Positions 23,954 to 37,600 of a stretch of 64,000 nucleotides of DNA are shown one piece after another. The notes under the pieces were generated by a model. The model did not search any database. It worked only from the letters and a program-made list of their open reading frames with translations, and was not told the DNA's origin. Made by a program: the position numbers and the translations under genes. Every line of letters starts with the position of its first letter. Position 1 is the stretch's first letter. Source of the DNA: Amphimedon queenslandica (Eukaryota > Porifera > Demospongiae > Haplosclerida > Niphatidae); NCBI RefSeq assembly GCF_000090795.2, contig NW_003546488.1:29303-93302 (forward strand), written 5' to 3'.

Positions 23954-26900
23954 TCATTCAGTTTTATGCAAATTTTTATATTTTCCAATTAGTTTATCAG
24001 CTAGTGCATTGGTTCTCCTTGTACCTTCCTTTCTCAGTATATTCAAAAATATACCAAATATATTTCCATCCATGTTAATAGAACTTGAAATGATGTGAAG
24101 CAATTCATCCATTCTTTCATCAGCAGTTTGCCTGGAGTAGTTATCAGTTATTTCTCTTTTCTCTCTTGCATTTATGATTTCATTCTCCAGCAACTTATCA
24201 ACTAAGAAAAGAAGATTAATCCCGCAACCTTTTATCAGCAAAGCATTGTCTGTTATGACTTTAGAAGCTATCTCAGAAATGTATGTAACACCTACACATG
24301 TAAATTTTAATTGTGTTAAATTAAAATGTCAACCACTTTATACCTTCTTCAGTTTGGATACTAGGAGTAGTAGTGGTAGGACTAATTACTATATACAATA
24401 AGTATAATCAGTTACTATTATTTTAACTAACTATATGTAGAAGGAGGAGGATGTCTATTGATAAAAACAGTCTTTTCAGGATCTATTCCAATAATATCAA
24501 TAGGATAATGTAGTGGATCCTGTGCAACACCAACTTTTGCATGTACATTCATGCTGAAACTTGAATATAAAGGGTTTGAGGAAAAATTATCTATTGTTGA
24601 CTTTAGCAACTATGTACAAGCATAAAAATTTGATTTATAAAATAAGTATAAAGCATACTTTCATTTGTTCTCTGCTAGCATGTACTGTCCATCCTTCCTG
24701 TTCATTATTTGATAAAATCAATTGAATAGAGCCATTTGGTTCAATAAAATTAAATGTATCCACAACAAAATCTTTTTCAGCAAGAGGATGATTTTTATTG
24801 CAATACTGCAATAATTTAATAATAATATAAAGTACGGGTATATAACACTGTCAAACCTGAATAAGGACATCTAGATCTTGAACAACAGAGTAAATTGCTA
24901 TCCAATGATTAGCATTTTTCTCTTCATAATACATCATTCCAGTGTATAGCATAGCACTATGAGTAACTGTAAATACTATAATATATGGTTGCATTATAAT
25001 GACAACTGTACCATTCTTTTCACTATTAACATCTCCACCAACTGCATGAGAGAGAAATATTCATTGTTGCAATTAAAAAAAGTTTAACTTCACTTTGTGA
25101 AATATGACTATTTGAATCACTAGAAAGAGTAGCACTGGATATACTTATAGGCCTGCTTAAAGACCCTTCTTGATCTTGCTCTGATAATAATAACAATGTT
25201 AAAAACTTCATGATGTACTGTATAATGTATATGCACATACCATTAGTAGAGCTGACATCTTGTACATCATTTTGACCTAAAGAAGTCTTTTTTAGCGGAA
25301 GATCATCCGTAATGCTTTCACTCCCTTTTCTCTTTCGAACTACAAATCTTCATTAAATTCATATACAATAAATATACAGTATATCACATGTTGCAATATT
25401 TTCTGATTTGGTAGCTCCATTCTTAATGGTGCCAATATCAACCGGAGGTCCTTCATCCATTTCCATTACCTCTTTACTACTGTCAGTATCTGCATCTTCA
25501 TCATCTGATCCTATAACACAAGCACGTTATATGCAAACACAATATTATGCATAAATACCTTCAGATGGAGTCCCACCATCACTATGTGTGTCCCCATCAC
25601 TCATCTCAGCTACAATGCCATTAAAACTAAAAGTGTCACGTTTAATTGATCCAAATCTATTTCCTATACTAAAGGATCCACCTCCTTCAACAAGACTCAA
25701 CTGGTAAGGATGTTTCAGTGGGCCACTCACAAACTTGAGACAACGAGTTTGACTTTCATACTTCAAATCCACACAATGTTGTAGCTCTATTACCAGTGGT
25801 TTTAATAGCGGCTTAGATACTGATATTGCATATACTGCACTGACTAACATAGTGCCTTTGGGTACCTTGAAATTACCACCAGCTATTGCAGTAACAGCTA
25901 CTTCAGTATCCTTGGACACTGCTCCTTGAGGACACTCTAATCTGAATCCATACTTCTCCCACTGGAGTGACTGAGACCTGTCTCCTTGTAGGATGAAGAG
26001 CTTCTGTCCAGCTATAAGGACACTAGAGTCTAGTGAATCTGAAACAACACAGATACATACATATACTACAAGTAAAATCACACACATGCACAAACCTGTC
26101 TGAGGAATAAGATAATCAAACTGAACTGATAAACGACCCTCCTTCATATCTGTTAGGATTTCATCTAAAACTTGTATATCAAGTGCTTGCAAATATTTTG
26201 AATCTAGTAAAAGAAGAAAATAGTTAGTGGTCTAATGTAATGATTTCAATTAGAAAATCAGTAATACTTTTTTAACTTCAAAATCACATACATGCAACAT
26301 TTAAAAAATTACCTGAGGTCACTGCTTTAGGTTGAAAATCTGTTAAACCAAACCAGCACCAATAGCTATCATCATCTTCACTTATATCAGCTGACCTAGT
26401 ACACAGTGTACAATTTACAAAATAGTTTTCCTCTACGACACAGTAACAGTTCTTTTTTTTAGGACAAAAGAACGCATTAGAGTGACTGGGAATAATATTG
26501 ATGGCATCAGCACTTGTATCAACAGCTGCCATGACTACTTCACGAATATATGGGCAATTCTCTTTTGCTTCCTTAGTTGATCCATTGTAATAAACCTCAA
26601 TATGTGTGTAGCGATTGATAATGTGAAGTGTATAACGTTTTCCTTTAATACTGATCCATAGAGATAGTGCATCACGATACCTGTAGTACTGTGGCTGTAA
26701 TGGAGGGAACTCAACTTTAAAGGAGAGTTCATTTTGATTGAGGAGGTGAGTGATGAGTTGAGGAAATATTCCTCCTGGAACTGGAAGATGAGGTGTGGGC
26801 TTTTCAAGTTTCCAGACTATAAGGAGGGGCTTGGTCTCTGTTTGAGGTACAGATAAATTAGTGTATGACTGCAAAGCATAAGGAAAAAAATAATCTCCTT

Positions 26901-28601
26901 CTTTTCCTTTGGTAATGACACAAAGGTGAATGAGAAGCCTAATTAAATGGGATGGCTCAAAATGAGGTGGGAAAAAAACCTTAACATCTGATTTCAAGTG
27001 ATACAAGAGCTTCTCCTGAAAGAAACCAGTATTACAAAGCTTGTTAATATCTTCATCTAAAGGTACTGGATTGGCAATTAGGTGTAGTGCAGTTCTTTGA
27101 ACATAAGTTAGAGCCAACAGATGTGATAGAATCTTGAGAATAGGCTGAGGATCAATGAAAACTAATCGTGGCAAGATATCAGGAAAATATAGGACAATAG
27201 TGACACTGTGGAGATACTGTAAGGCATCCTTAGTATCTTTCTCACTCATTTTAAACCTTTTACCAGCAGATACAACTTCATCTATTATGAGAAAATCACG
27301 GCTTTTGTTCTCTCCTACTTTTTGCAACCAAAGTGCAAATGTAAACCACCGAATCGGCATCTTAATTTTAACTGATTGAGAAAAAATCTCATAATCTGTT
27401 ATTGATTCACATAGTTTTTGCCTTGCTTCCATTCTTCCTTCATCAACAGAGGTTAGTGTATTAACAGGAAATATGATAGACTCTCCACCTTTATTGGAGA
27501 CATAACCTTGCATGTTATGATTCATTGAAGATCTCAACTCTTCATCAATCTTTTTGAGCGTATCTTGACTTGTGACATCATAATGTGTGCCTAATACAAA
27601 ATGCTTTGTAAATGAAGAGCCACTAACATAAGGGACATTAATTAATTTGAAAATTGTTCCAGAAAAAACTGCAGACTGAAAGAATTCCCGATTTTTATCA
27701 AGAGGTTGGGAGAGATCAAGAGTGATGATATTGAAAAAAGCTGTCTTAATGAACAATGGTAACAGCTCCTGGTATGCTGGCTGACTTCCAGAATCAATAA
27801 TATACAACCAATGGTCACTTAACTGAACCGCTGATCGTTGGATTGTGTCTAAAATTTTCTGAATCAGAGTTTCAGTTTCATCATTACTTGATATTGAGCT
27901 TGCTTCACTATTTAAAACAACAGTTTCATTTATTCCCGCATCTTCTTCTGATTGTTGTTCATATGATAGAGAAGTAGTTTCAATATGTTCTTTAGGCTGA
28001 GAAGCAGCTGCTACATTTAAATCAGAAGCCAATTTTTCAAGTAAATGAGCCCCAGTAACTTTCTCCCATTTCAAATTGTCAATGGATACTCTTGTAGCTC
28101 TAAAAGTTGGACAAGCAATTGGTGTACTGTCAGTGACATGGTCAGTAGGTGGATCTTCATTTAGTAGAAGGTGCAGTGCACAGGTTTTACCAGATCCAGG
28201 TGGTCCTTGTATATTAATACGAGTAACAGTTAGCTCAACACTACCTTCTTTTAGCCATTTAGTTACTATTCCTAAAGACAATAAAAATAAAAAATTTGAT
28301 TGGCATTGGCATAAAATTTTTATTAAATACATGTATACTGTACATGTAGAATGTTAATGATATTAATGATACAAAAGATGTAATTTTTATGACAATATAA
28401 GTAAAATATGAATGATCATTATTAAATCATTAGTCATCGCTTGTCAGTTGTATCATGCAATGGCTATTTTACAATGGAAAGGTCATACATTCACATTTTT
28501 ATTGTGTGCATTAGGCAATATACTTTTTGATACTTTCTTCCTAGGAATATCACTCAAACCAGTATGTAGTGGAAAAGAGCTCAGATCAGCAATATCAAAA
28601 T
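23954..28601 (-). CDS. Roc/COR-like GTPase with ZU5 and C-terminal CARD
   Basis: Thirteen exons: 28560..28601 (see below), 26313..28271, 26096..26203, 25559..26038, 25388..25510, 25241..25339, 25094..25180, 25012..25041, 24857..24966, 24659..24805, 24432..24609, 24344..24388 and 23954..24291, giving roughly 1,250 residues. Domain order: P-loop GPPGSGKT; G3-like DSGSQPAYQELLP; G4-like GTHYD, as in ROCO proteins; a COR-like winged-helix region (LHSVTIVLYFPDILP, VFIDPQPILKILSHLL); a ZU5 domain (WEKYGFRLECPQGAV); an acidic linker; an unrecognised beta-rich region; and a CARD-like death fold (LLVDKLLENEIINAREK region, IFLNILRKEGT). This suggests regulated assembly in innate immunity or cell death, which is inference. 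The 5' end is uncertain: exon 28560..28601 joins in frame but could instead be the CBP last exon, and no ATG exon was found. Confidence 0.72.
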
Positions 28602-31600
28602 CTAAAGTGAAAAAATTGGATTAAAATTTGCATCTAAATGTACATGTATATGCACACAAGTACAGTAATTAATTGTACATGCCCTTTTAATGATAGTTAG
28701 CTAAAATTGCAAACAAATGGAAATAGTTAGAGGACACAAGAAGAATAGACATAGAAAAAAAGAGCAAGAATACAGTATCATAGACATGCAAATGAGAAAG
28801 GCATACTCTCGGATTAAGCATCTCACATGTATACTCCAAGATAAGAGGCAAACAAAAATATAAATACCCAATATAAGAAAATCATTATCAAGTTATTTTA
28901 AAACTAGCAATACAATAGATGTAGCTAAACAAAACTTTCTTAGTTTTTCACAAAATGAGAGAAAGCAATTTATATTTCTAATAATACCTGATAATATCTG
29001 TCTCCCAGGACTATCATTCAACTGATTATCACCCATATCAGTAGGGGGTTGCATACTGTGAGATGGAAGATGCTGGAATATATGTTGAGGATAAGGATCA
29101 GCCATTGGTTGTCCTCCTTCATACTGAGGAGGAGGAACTTGCATGTCATAAGATGAATACTGATGACGCATGTACTGAAGGTGAGAGTGACCCAGGCCGG
29201 CCATTGGCTGTCCCTGGTAAGGCATACGGTTGTGAGTCATGTGTGGGTTACCCCCAGGATAGTGATAGTGATTAGGCATCATTGTATTACTAGAAGGCGT
29301 CATGGGCCTTTGCATTGGTTGCATAGGCTGCATGGGTACTTGCGGACGGACCTGAGGCGACATGTAAGCCCCACCCCCAAAAGACTGTTGTGGGTGTGGT
29401 GGCCTTGACACATAGTTCCCAAACTCTTGCTGTAAGTAAGAGACCTCCTTGTCGCGTGAAAGGTACTGGAGTCCTTGAATCACTTGCGGTACAAGCTCAG
29501 TGTGGGTTCTTAGATACTCCTTAGCTTTTAAATTATCTTGAGGGGACGGTGAGCAAATGGCCTGAACCAGCTTCTGAATGTTGTTCTCCATAACTAGAGG
29601 AGACTGCATTGCTGATCCTTGAGGCTGTACAATAACATTAGGAGATGAGCTGCCTGGGTTAGGCTCACTAGGAGTGGTGAAAGGGGACGAGTGAGAACTC
29701 ATAACCTTTATACGCTGATCAGCAAGTTGGATGTTTCTAGCCTGCTCCTTCATTTGTCTCTCTCTTGTCTGCTTTTTCAAACTAGCACACAACGGGACTG
29801 GACACTTGACCTCATGACACTCCTGAGCATGAGCTGCACATAACTTGATAAAAAAATTACAGACAGAGCATTTCCCTGATGTCCTCATCTTACAGTCTCG
29901 GGCATGTCTCAGTAGCTGCTTCATCTTAATACAGAGCTGCTTAGAGCACGAGCTGTCCTTGCACTGACAGGCATGGATGAGGAACTCATTCCGTCGCTGC
30001 TGTATTTCCAAACGAGAGAAGGTAGTTGACGCAGAAGAGGATTTGGGTTCTTTGTCTTCCATACTGAAACCAAGCCTCTCCATCGAGTGCTCATGACCAA
30101 TCTTATAATAACAGGTGGAGCAGAGATTATAATCCTAATGTCAATAAATACAATAATTAATTAATTACTTATGTACATGTACTTGCACAATACAACCAAC
30201 CACATACATGTATATGCAACAATCAGGAGGGCTGTAAATTTTGCGGATTTCACGATCTTTTAAAGATTTGCAAAAATTACTCCTGCAAAAATCAAATTAT
30301 TACGATACAAGATGGGCAGGCGGCATAAATTTGTGAAAGAATTTGCAAAATCGATTTTAAGGTAAATTCGCAAAATTTACAGCCCTCAAAAATTTTGAGC
30401 TATACGGTAGTATATTACAGGCAATTTCAAGCATGCATATATGTACATGTATGTACAGTACATGTACTTACCTCACATTCTTTACAATGCCACCTAAACT
30501 CTATATCAGTACCACAATTATTACAACAATAAATAATATTATCCTTGTTACTATCTCCCTGATTGTGCAACTCATACAACATTGACATTGTTGAGAACTT
30601 TGCTCTACGGAGCGATGAAAACTCCCAGTGATTCTCTCGTGCAAGGTTGAGGAATGCACCATATCCATCCATCAGTTTACATGTAACAAGGGAATCAGGG
30701 TCAGACGTGGTAGGAAGAGAAACAATAGTCTTTTTGGGAGGCTGAAGATGTGCTACAAAAAATACCTAAAGAGAAAGATTCAAAACTTAAACAGAATTTT
30801 GTGTTTAAGTTTTGTTTTGTAGAACAAATTTCCATTTTCAATGAATTAATGAAATAAATACCTTATGATTAGTTTTTCGTGGCCCAAATTTTTTGTGAAC
30901 TTCGCGATTTATTCACAAAATAAAATCCGCAAAAATTGATTTAATACGGTTTAACATGACTAAAAGGCAGAAAATCGTGAAAATTAAAACCACAAAATAG
31001 ATTTTGAATAAATTTGTGACATTTTTGGGTCATGAAAATTTCTTGCTATATGATATCAAATCAGGATAGATTTGTAAATTATCCACAAAGACAGCAGTTT
31101 TCCATACCTCTTTATGCTTGCCCATGGTTTGGTAAATTTTTTGAGTTAAGTTATCACCACTGACCAAAGGATTATAGTTTGAAAGACTACCTTTCTTTCT
31201 CTTCTTTGTTCCACTGGATGCTTTTTTGCTCCCTTTGTCACTATCAGCTTTCTGTGAGCCTGTACCGTACTGTTGCTGTCATAATTAAAGAAAGAAAGAG
31301 AGAGGAGTAAAAAAGAGAGATAAAATACCTCAATTGGACTATTTAATGCATATAATCATAAACAGTGTCGTCCTTAACTAGCACAGTATGCCTTTCTTCT
31401 TTCATTAATTTTTAATGGTACAATTGTGTAGAGGTACTAGGTTTAATTACTATTTATAGTCAATTTAGTCATACAGTACAAGTATAAATTTCAAGTGATT
31501 TACACACAATTTTTTACATGTAGTTGCATAGTCTATTAAAATTTAATTCATGCTAAAAAATTGCTGAAAAATTCCTGATAAATACACTACTCTCTCATTT

Positions 31601-34600
31601 TATTTATAGCAGTAGACTATTCTTACTGTAACTCTCTCCTTCTCCTTTTCCCATATCGTTACATCAACAGACAATGCTCCTGGTGCCATTCCCTCCTGAT
31701 CCAACTCCTTTATAGTCTCTTCAATAACATTAGGCCAGAAGTCACCCTCAAAATAAGGTATATCAGTAATATGAGTGATCTCCTCTTTTACACAATATTG
31801 GAATATGTCTTGAAAGTCACAAAGGACAGACTGAGCCTTCCCTTTCTCCAGCATGTTCCGATACCACTCCACTAGTCTCTTTGGTTTAGTTGTGTCCTGA
31901 TCCATAGGACGGCAGTAAAAAATGTAGTCATAGTCTTCAGCTGGTAGGCTGGCCCACAAGTGAGCAGTCTGAAAACTGTATGGAGAGAAATAAAATGAAA
32001 GAGAGAGAGACAGAGAGAGAGGGAGAGAGAAAAAGACTGGAGATATGAGAGAGAGTGCTGACCCATTTCGTTTGCAAAATTCAAGATATCCTAACACTAT
32101 CTCATGATTAACAAACGTTTGATATTCCACAGGTTTGAAGAAAGGAAGGGCATCCAAATAAGATATGTATACATGCCTGGGAATGAGAAGAGAAAGTGCA
32201 TTAAAACTTAAAAATTCAAGTAAACATAATTAATTAAAAGTACATTTGCCATTGCTTAGTTATGTACCTAGTGTTAGGGGCGGGGCAGTCAGACCCATAC
32301 TCTTGCACATGCATACCAAAGAAACAAACCTCTGCTCCATCAATTTCTTCAAATGCAAAAAGAGCTTTTGTACGATATGGAAACTGTGAGGGGAAATATG
32401 AGAACCTGTCCATCATACCTACATGTGTATGTAAAAACAACAATAATAAAAAAACAATAACAATATTGACATTAAATTTAACAATCAACATCGGTGGCTG
32501 TGGCTATGAGTGTGACTTATAGCTAGCGCACCCGATCCAGTATCAAGTAGTTTATTTGATGAAGACAGCACACGAATAGTAACTTCAGCTTCTGGCACAT
32601 TAGCTGCTTTTAAAAAAGAGTTAACACGCTCCTCTAGGAATAAGCCAAGCTTAGTAGTAGGTAGTCCTGGGGAAAGAAAAAGTTAGCATGTATTTTAGTG
32701 CTCACAAACATGTGTATCATAATACATGAACACACTAACTCTTTGCAACAAATCTGTTATCAGCTCTGCTAGTTTTTAGGCTCTGCAAGCAGTTCGAGCA
32801 CTGGTAGCCTTCAGGCCAAATCTCATCGTGATGTAATACACAAATCTTATGGAAGGACCTCCTACAATGTATACACTCTACCATCCTAGAGACAATGAGA
32901 AAGAGGCTGCTATATAAACAAGTATGAACAAATCAAGAAATCAAAAATAAATAAATAAATAATTTTACGGTTCAATCTCAACAGTGTCGTTTTTTATTTG
33001 CTTGAAAACTCCCTTTGGCAGTGAAATATTGCTAGTATCATCCAAACTGAGGGTTACACTATCACCAGGAGTCTCAGTGAAACACTTAGTACAATATGCA
33101 TATCTAGAAAGGATAGATTTGGGAGAAAAAAATGTTAATTAGGCTAAAATTACTAATACAGCATAATATTTCGAAGGGCTTAAACTTTTAAAAATCTATC
33201 CATTTGCAAAATTTAATTTTTCTAATGTATAACATCTGTAAAATCGCAAAATTGCATTGTATGGTAAAACAGAGAGAATTGTAAAATTCCTTTTCTCTTT
33301 TTTCCTTACATGTCCTTGTAGTTGTAATAAACCGAGTCTCTTGGAATGGGACATGATTTGCCATCACAATACAGCACTCGTGCATGAAAAAAATACTAAT
33401 AGTAAAATAAATAATAACAACACAAAATACATGTAACTGCATAATAAATAGATTTGGTCTGTGGGCATGGCTAACCTTTTGTCCACAGCAGTACCCAAGA
33501 CTGACCATAGCTTCATCAATAGTCTCGTAAAACACTTCATGAAGTTTTGAACAAAATTTATAAACTCTTGACGTTTTCTTGTTATACGTCCAAGCATTGT
33601 CAAACATCAGCTGCATATCATCACAAAACTACATGTACATACATGTACATGTACAGAGAGGGAGGAGACTCATTGCCATGGTTACAAGGGAGTCCATGGC
33701 TTACCTGCCAAGGGTCTGAATAGCTCCCACTCTCAAGCTTCATCCGGATAACAGAGAGATCAATTGGATTCTTAATAACATCAAAATAATCCTATGAATA
33801 AGAAGAATGAAAAAAAAACTAATGTCTCTAAGACTTTAACTAATATTTACAGTCAATTGAACACATTTTTAGTCAACAAAAAATTGCTATTAGTATTACG
33901 TAATGCATATTGGTTAATCAAGGCAACTAGACAGTGAAGAGAAGAGTCCCTTTGCTCTTATAACTTATAAACCTTAGCTAGTGAAGGGAAGTTTCTTTAG
34001 CTATAGATATGGCATGGTAGAAGTCTGTATAACCTATATTTTTACTATTACTAACAGGTATTCCAAGGTCTATTGGATTGACAGGTTGCCTAAAAGGATA
34101 TGACTCAGGTTCTTGTTTTATGACTTCATTGAATACTGGCATTAATGCATTCTCAATCTCATCAGGAGTAAATATCTAGAAAAAAATACAAAACAAAAAT
34201 GAAAAAACTGCACATTACCATATAGCGCTTTATCTTGGCAGTGCTTTATTTTGGCAATTTTGCTGTAAAATTCTAATTGGTGGTTTTTATTTAATTTGGC
34301 AATTTTTTGTGTACACGTGCATTACTGAGCATGCGCATTAATGATTGGCGGTTTTAATATTGGCGATTCTGTTTGCAAGCCACCAATCGCCAAAATAAAA
34401 CTCCGCCAAATTAAAGCGCTATACAGTATTGTAGACTGTTGTAAAAAAATTTAAAATTACAAACATTTAAATGTCAAAATCAAATACAAACAAAATTACT
34501 CCAATTACAGTATATACATGTACATGTCCAAATTCTCTTACCTTTACTAAACTGGAATCTTCTTTAATCTTACTAACAGCTGGCTTCTTCTCATCACAAA

Positions 34601-37600
34601 ACACTGGAGGGGAAAAAGGAAGAAAGGTAGAGGAGAGAGGAGAGAATTCTTCTTTCTTGACAGTAAGGAGTGGTTGCTTTGATGATGAAGAGTCGTCTGA
34701 TGGTGAAAAACTGCCTTTAGTATAGAGTTCAGAATCATCAATCTTCAATTTAGTTTTTATGATTTTAGTAGCACCGCCCAATAGTGACTGAGAGGTAGAG
34801 GATATGAGTTCTTCTTTTAAGATCTTAGTAGTATCAGTGAAAGGACCTGAGAGAGAGAAAATACAGTGTACATGTAGATCAAATAAAAGTAGTACAATAC
34901 GCATGTACATGTACTAGTGTTGTTCTAGTATGGAATTGTATTTTAGTTCTAGTTCTAGTTTTTGACTAAAAATACTATTATTTTAGTTCTAGTTCTAGTT
35001 TTTAACTAAAAATATATTAGTTTTAGTTTTAGTCCTAGTTCTTTGACAAGAAATACAATAATTTTAGTTCTAGTTCTAGTTCTCTGACAATAAATACAAC
35101 AATTTTAGTTCTAGTTCTAGTTTTTTGACTAAAAATACAGTGATTTTAGTTCTAGTTCTAGTTTTTTGACTAGAAGTAGTGTGATTTTAGTTCTAGTTCT
35201 TTAAACTAAAATTTCTAGTATTATACTTTAGAACTAAAGCCTCTAATACTTACGTTCCAGTTGAGTCATGCTAAAATTGGAGTAATTTAAATACTAGTAG
35301 TAGCTCTTAACTAAAATCTTTTTTGTTATATTGCTGAGTTATGTTTCAAATGTACATCAAATGCTATATACACAAAGTAATAAGTTTTACTGCTGCCAAT
35401 AAAACAATCAAAATGTCACAGGTACAGTTTATATAAAAATGTAACAGCTAGGCTTTGCCTAAAACATGTTCACCTGTTTATTGTAGTAGTTTGTAACCAA
35501 TATTTTCAATTCTAGTATTAGTTCTAGTTCTAAGGAGGTTCAATAATTGTAGTTCCAGTATTAGTTCTAGTATTTCAGGATTAATAATTTTAGTTCTAGT
35601 ATAGAGTTCTAGTTCTTCAAATAAATAATTTTAGTTCTAGTATTAGTTCTAGTACTTCAAATAAATAATTTTAGTTCTAGTATAGAGTTCTAGTTCTTCA
35701 AATAAATAATTTTAGTTCTAGTATTAGTTCTAGTATTTCAGCTACAAAAAAATTAGTTCTAGTTCTAGTTTTTAGAACTAGAACTAAGCAGAACAATAAT
35801 TATTTAGTTCTAGTTTAGAAGAACTAGAACAACACTAACATGTACATGTAGTGCAGTGCATGTACATGTACTACTTTACTATTTATAAATGCATGCAAAT
35901 ATTACTTGGTTGGCCTTCAATGTCTGGTACATCAGTCATTGTATGAGGGCCATCATCAGGAAAATTGGTAGGAGCATCAGCTATAAGAAACAGTAGAATG
36001 TGCAATGTAACATGTAAATGTGAATGTACATTCATAATCTACATGTAGCTATAATAATGTACATGCATAGCTCTCTTACATTTGAGCTTGTTCATTTTTC
36101 TCTTCTCGTCCAGTTCTTTTCTAATACAATAAATCCTTTCTGCTAATTTCTGATAATAATCCTCCTACATGACAAAGACACATGCTCACTGTAACGAGTA
36201 TGATTATTAGTATGTATTATTATTATTGTTATTATCATTACCATTATGTGTTGTAAGATTATGATTATTATGTACTCTTATTATTATTGTTACTGTCAGT
36301 ATGTATTACTCTATGGTGATTATTAATTGCTAGTTATAAATAGTTTAATTAAGTTGTGTGTTTTTCTAAAAAGAAGAGAACTTATTGTAGTTGTTTAATC
36401 CTTGTCCATCGGCCATTACACTCACCATGCTGGCATACCTTAGAGTGACTTTTAATTGCGGGTACTAAATTTTGCAATTTTAGCACAAGGTAGATTTTGC
36501 TGGTAGATTTTGCTGGTATTAAAAATTGCGATTAAGTAATTATTACTAACAGTTATATGGCATCATGATGTCATTATTAATATTTGCGAGTATTAATAAT
36601 TGCGATTTTTAACCCAAATGCAAAATTTGCAATTAATAGTACCCGCATTTAAAAGTAACCTTAAGGTCATCAATTACATTCACACCCAGTAATTAAAACT
36701 CACCCTACTGCTTGCATTCTCAAACATCATATTTTCAACCTTTGTTGCATACTGGAATAGACTCTTAACTCTGCTATCATGTGTACTGCTTGGATTAGGA
36801 ACTGGATGATATATTGCTTCAACTCTAAATAGAGGAGAGACAGACAGACAGACAGAGGAATGAAGTGAAAAATAGAGAATTATGTATAATAATTAAATTA
36901 TAAAACTTACAGTTTTTTAATAAGGTGATTTCTTATATCTAAATTAACTTCAGCACGCCATGCTCTATTAAAAGGAATGAGATCGCTAATGGAGAGAGAG
37001 AAAGAAGTACATGAGTAGACCGGTAAATGTGCAGTGTACTGTACATGCATTCTTGTTAGGAGGTACATCCCTAAAAGTAATCAATCAATAAATACATACT
37101 GTTTAGGCCCCATAAAAATGGGAGGAGGTACAGCAGAACCCATTGGATTAGGATTAACTCCTCCTCCTTTAGCTGTTTGAGGTTGAGAAGGATTTTGACT
37201 AGGAGGCATATTACCGGTAGCTAAAAATAAATAATAAAATTGCAAATAAATAAAAATTATAGGTTTTTTACTAGAGGTACCACCCAAAAATGCAACAAAA
37301 ACAAATCCTCATAATTATGAGCCACACTCGGGTAAGTGTGGGATGGTATGTCCTGGGTAACTATTCGTACCTGTTGGGACCGGGAGTGGTGGGAGACTCA
37401 CTGGAGGGACTTCACTACCAAACATTGAATTAGGGACTCCGCCTATGGAACCACCCACATTGGGACGAATGGTGTTTTTTAGTGGGGAACATACAAGACA
37501 GTCTTGCTGGTTGCAGTTCTTCCAGTGATAAATGATCTGTCTTGAAGAAGCACAATGAGGAACTAGAGAGAGAAAGAAGAGAAAGAGAAAGAGAAGTAAG

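Noticed and set aside
28272-28332. ATG at 28332 as start of the GTPase-CARD protein
   Set aside because: The 20 residues before GIVTKW come from an A+T-rich intron with a strong acceptor TTGTCTTTAG.
34914-35842. CRISPR-like array
   Set aside because: Repeats are short, unevenly spaced, without unique spacers, and the locus is in an animal intron with inverted ends.
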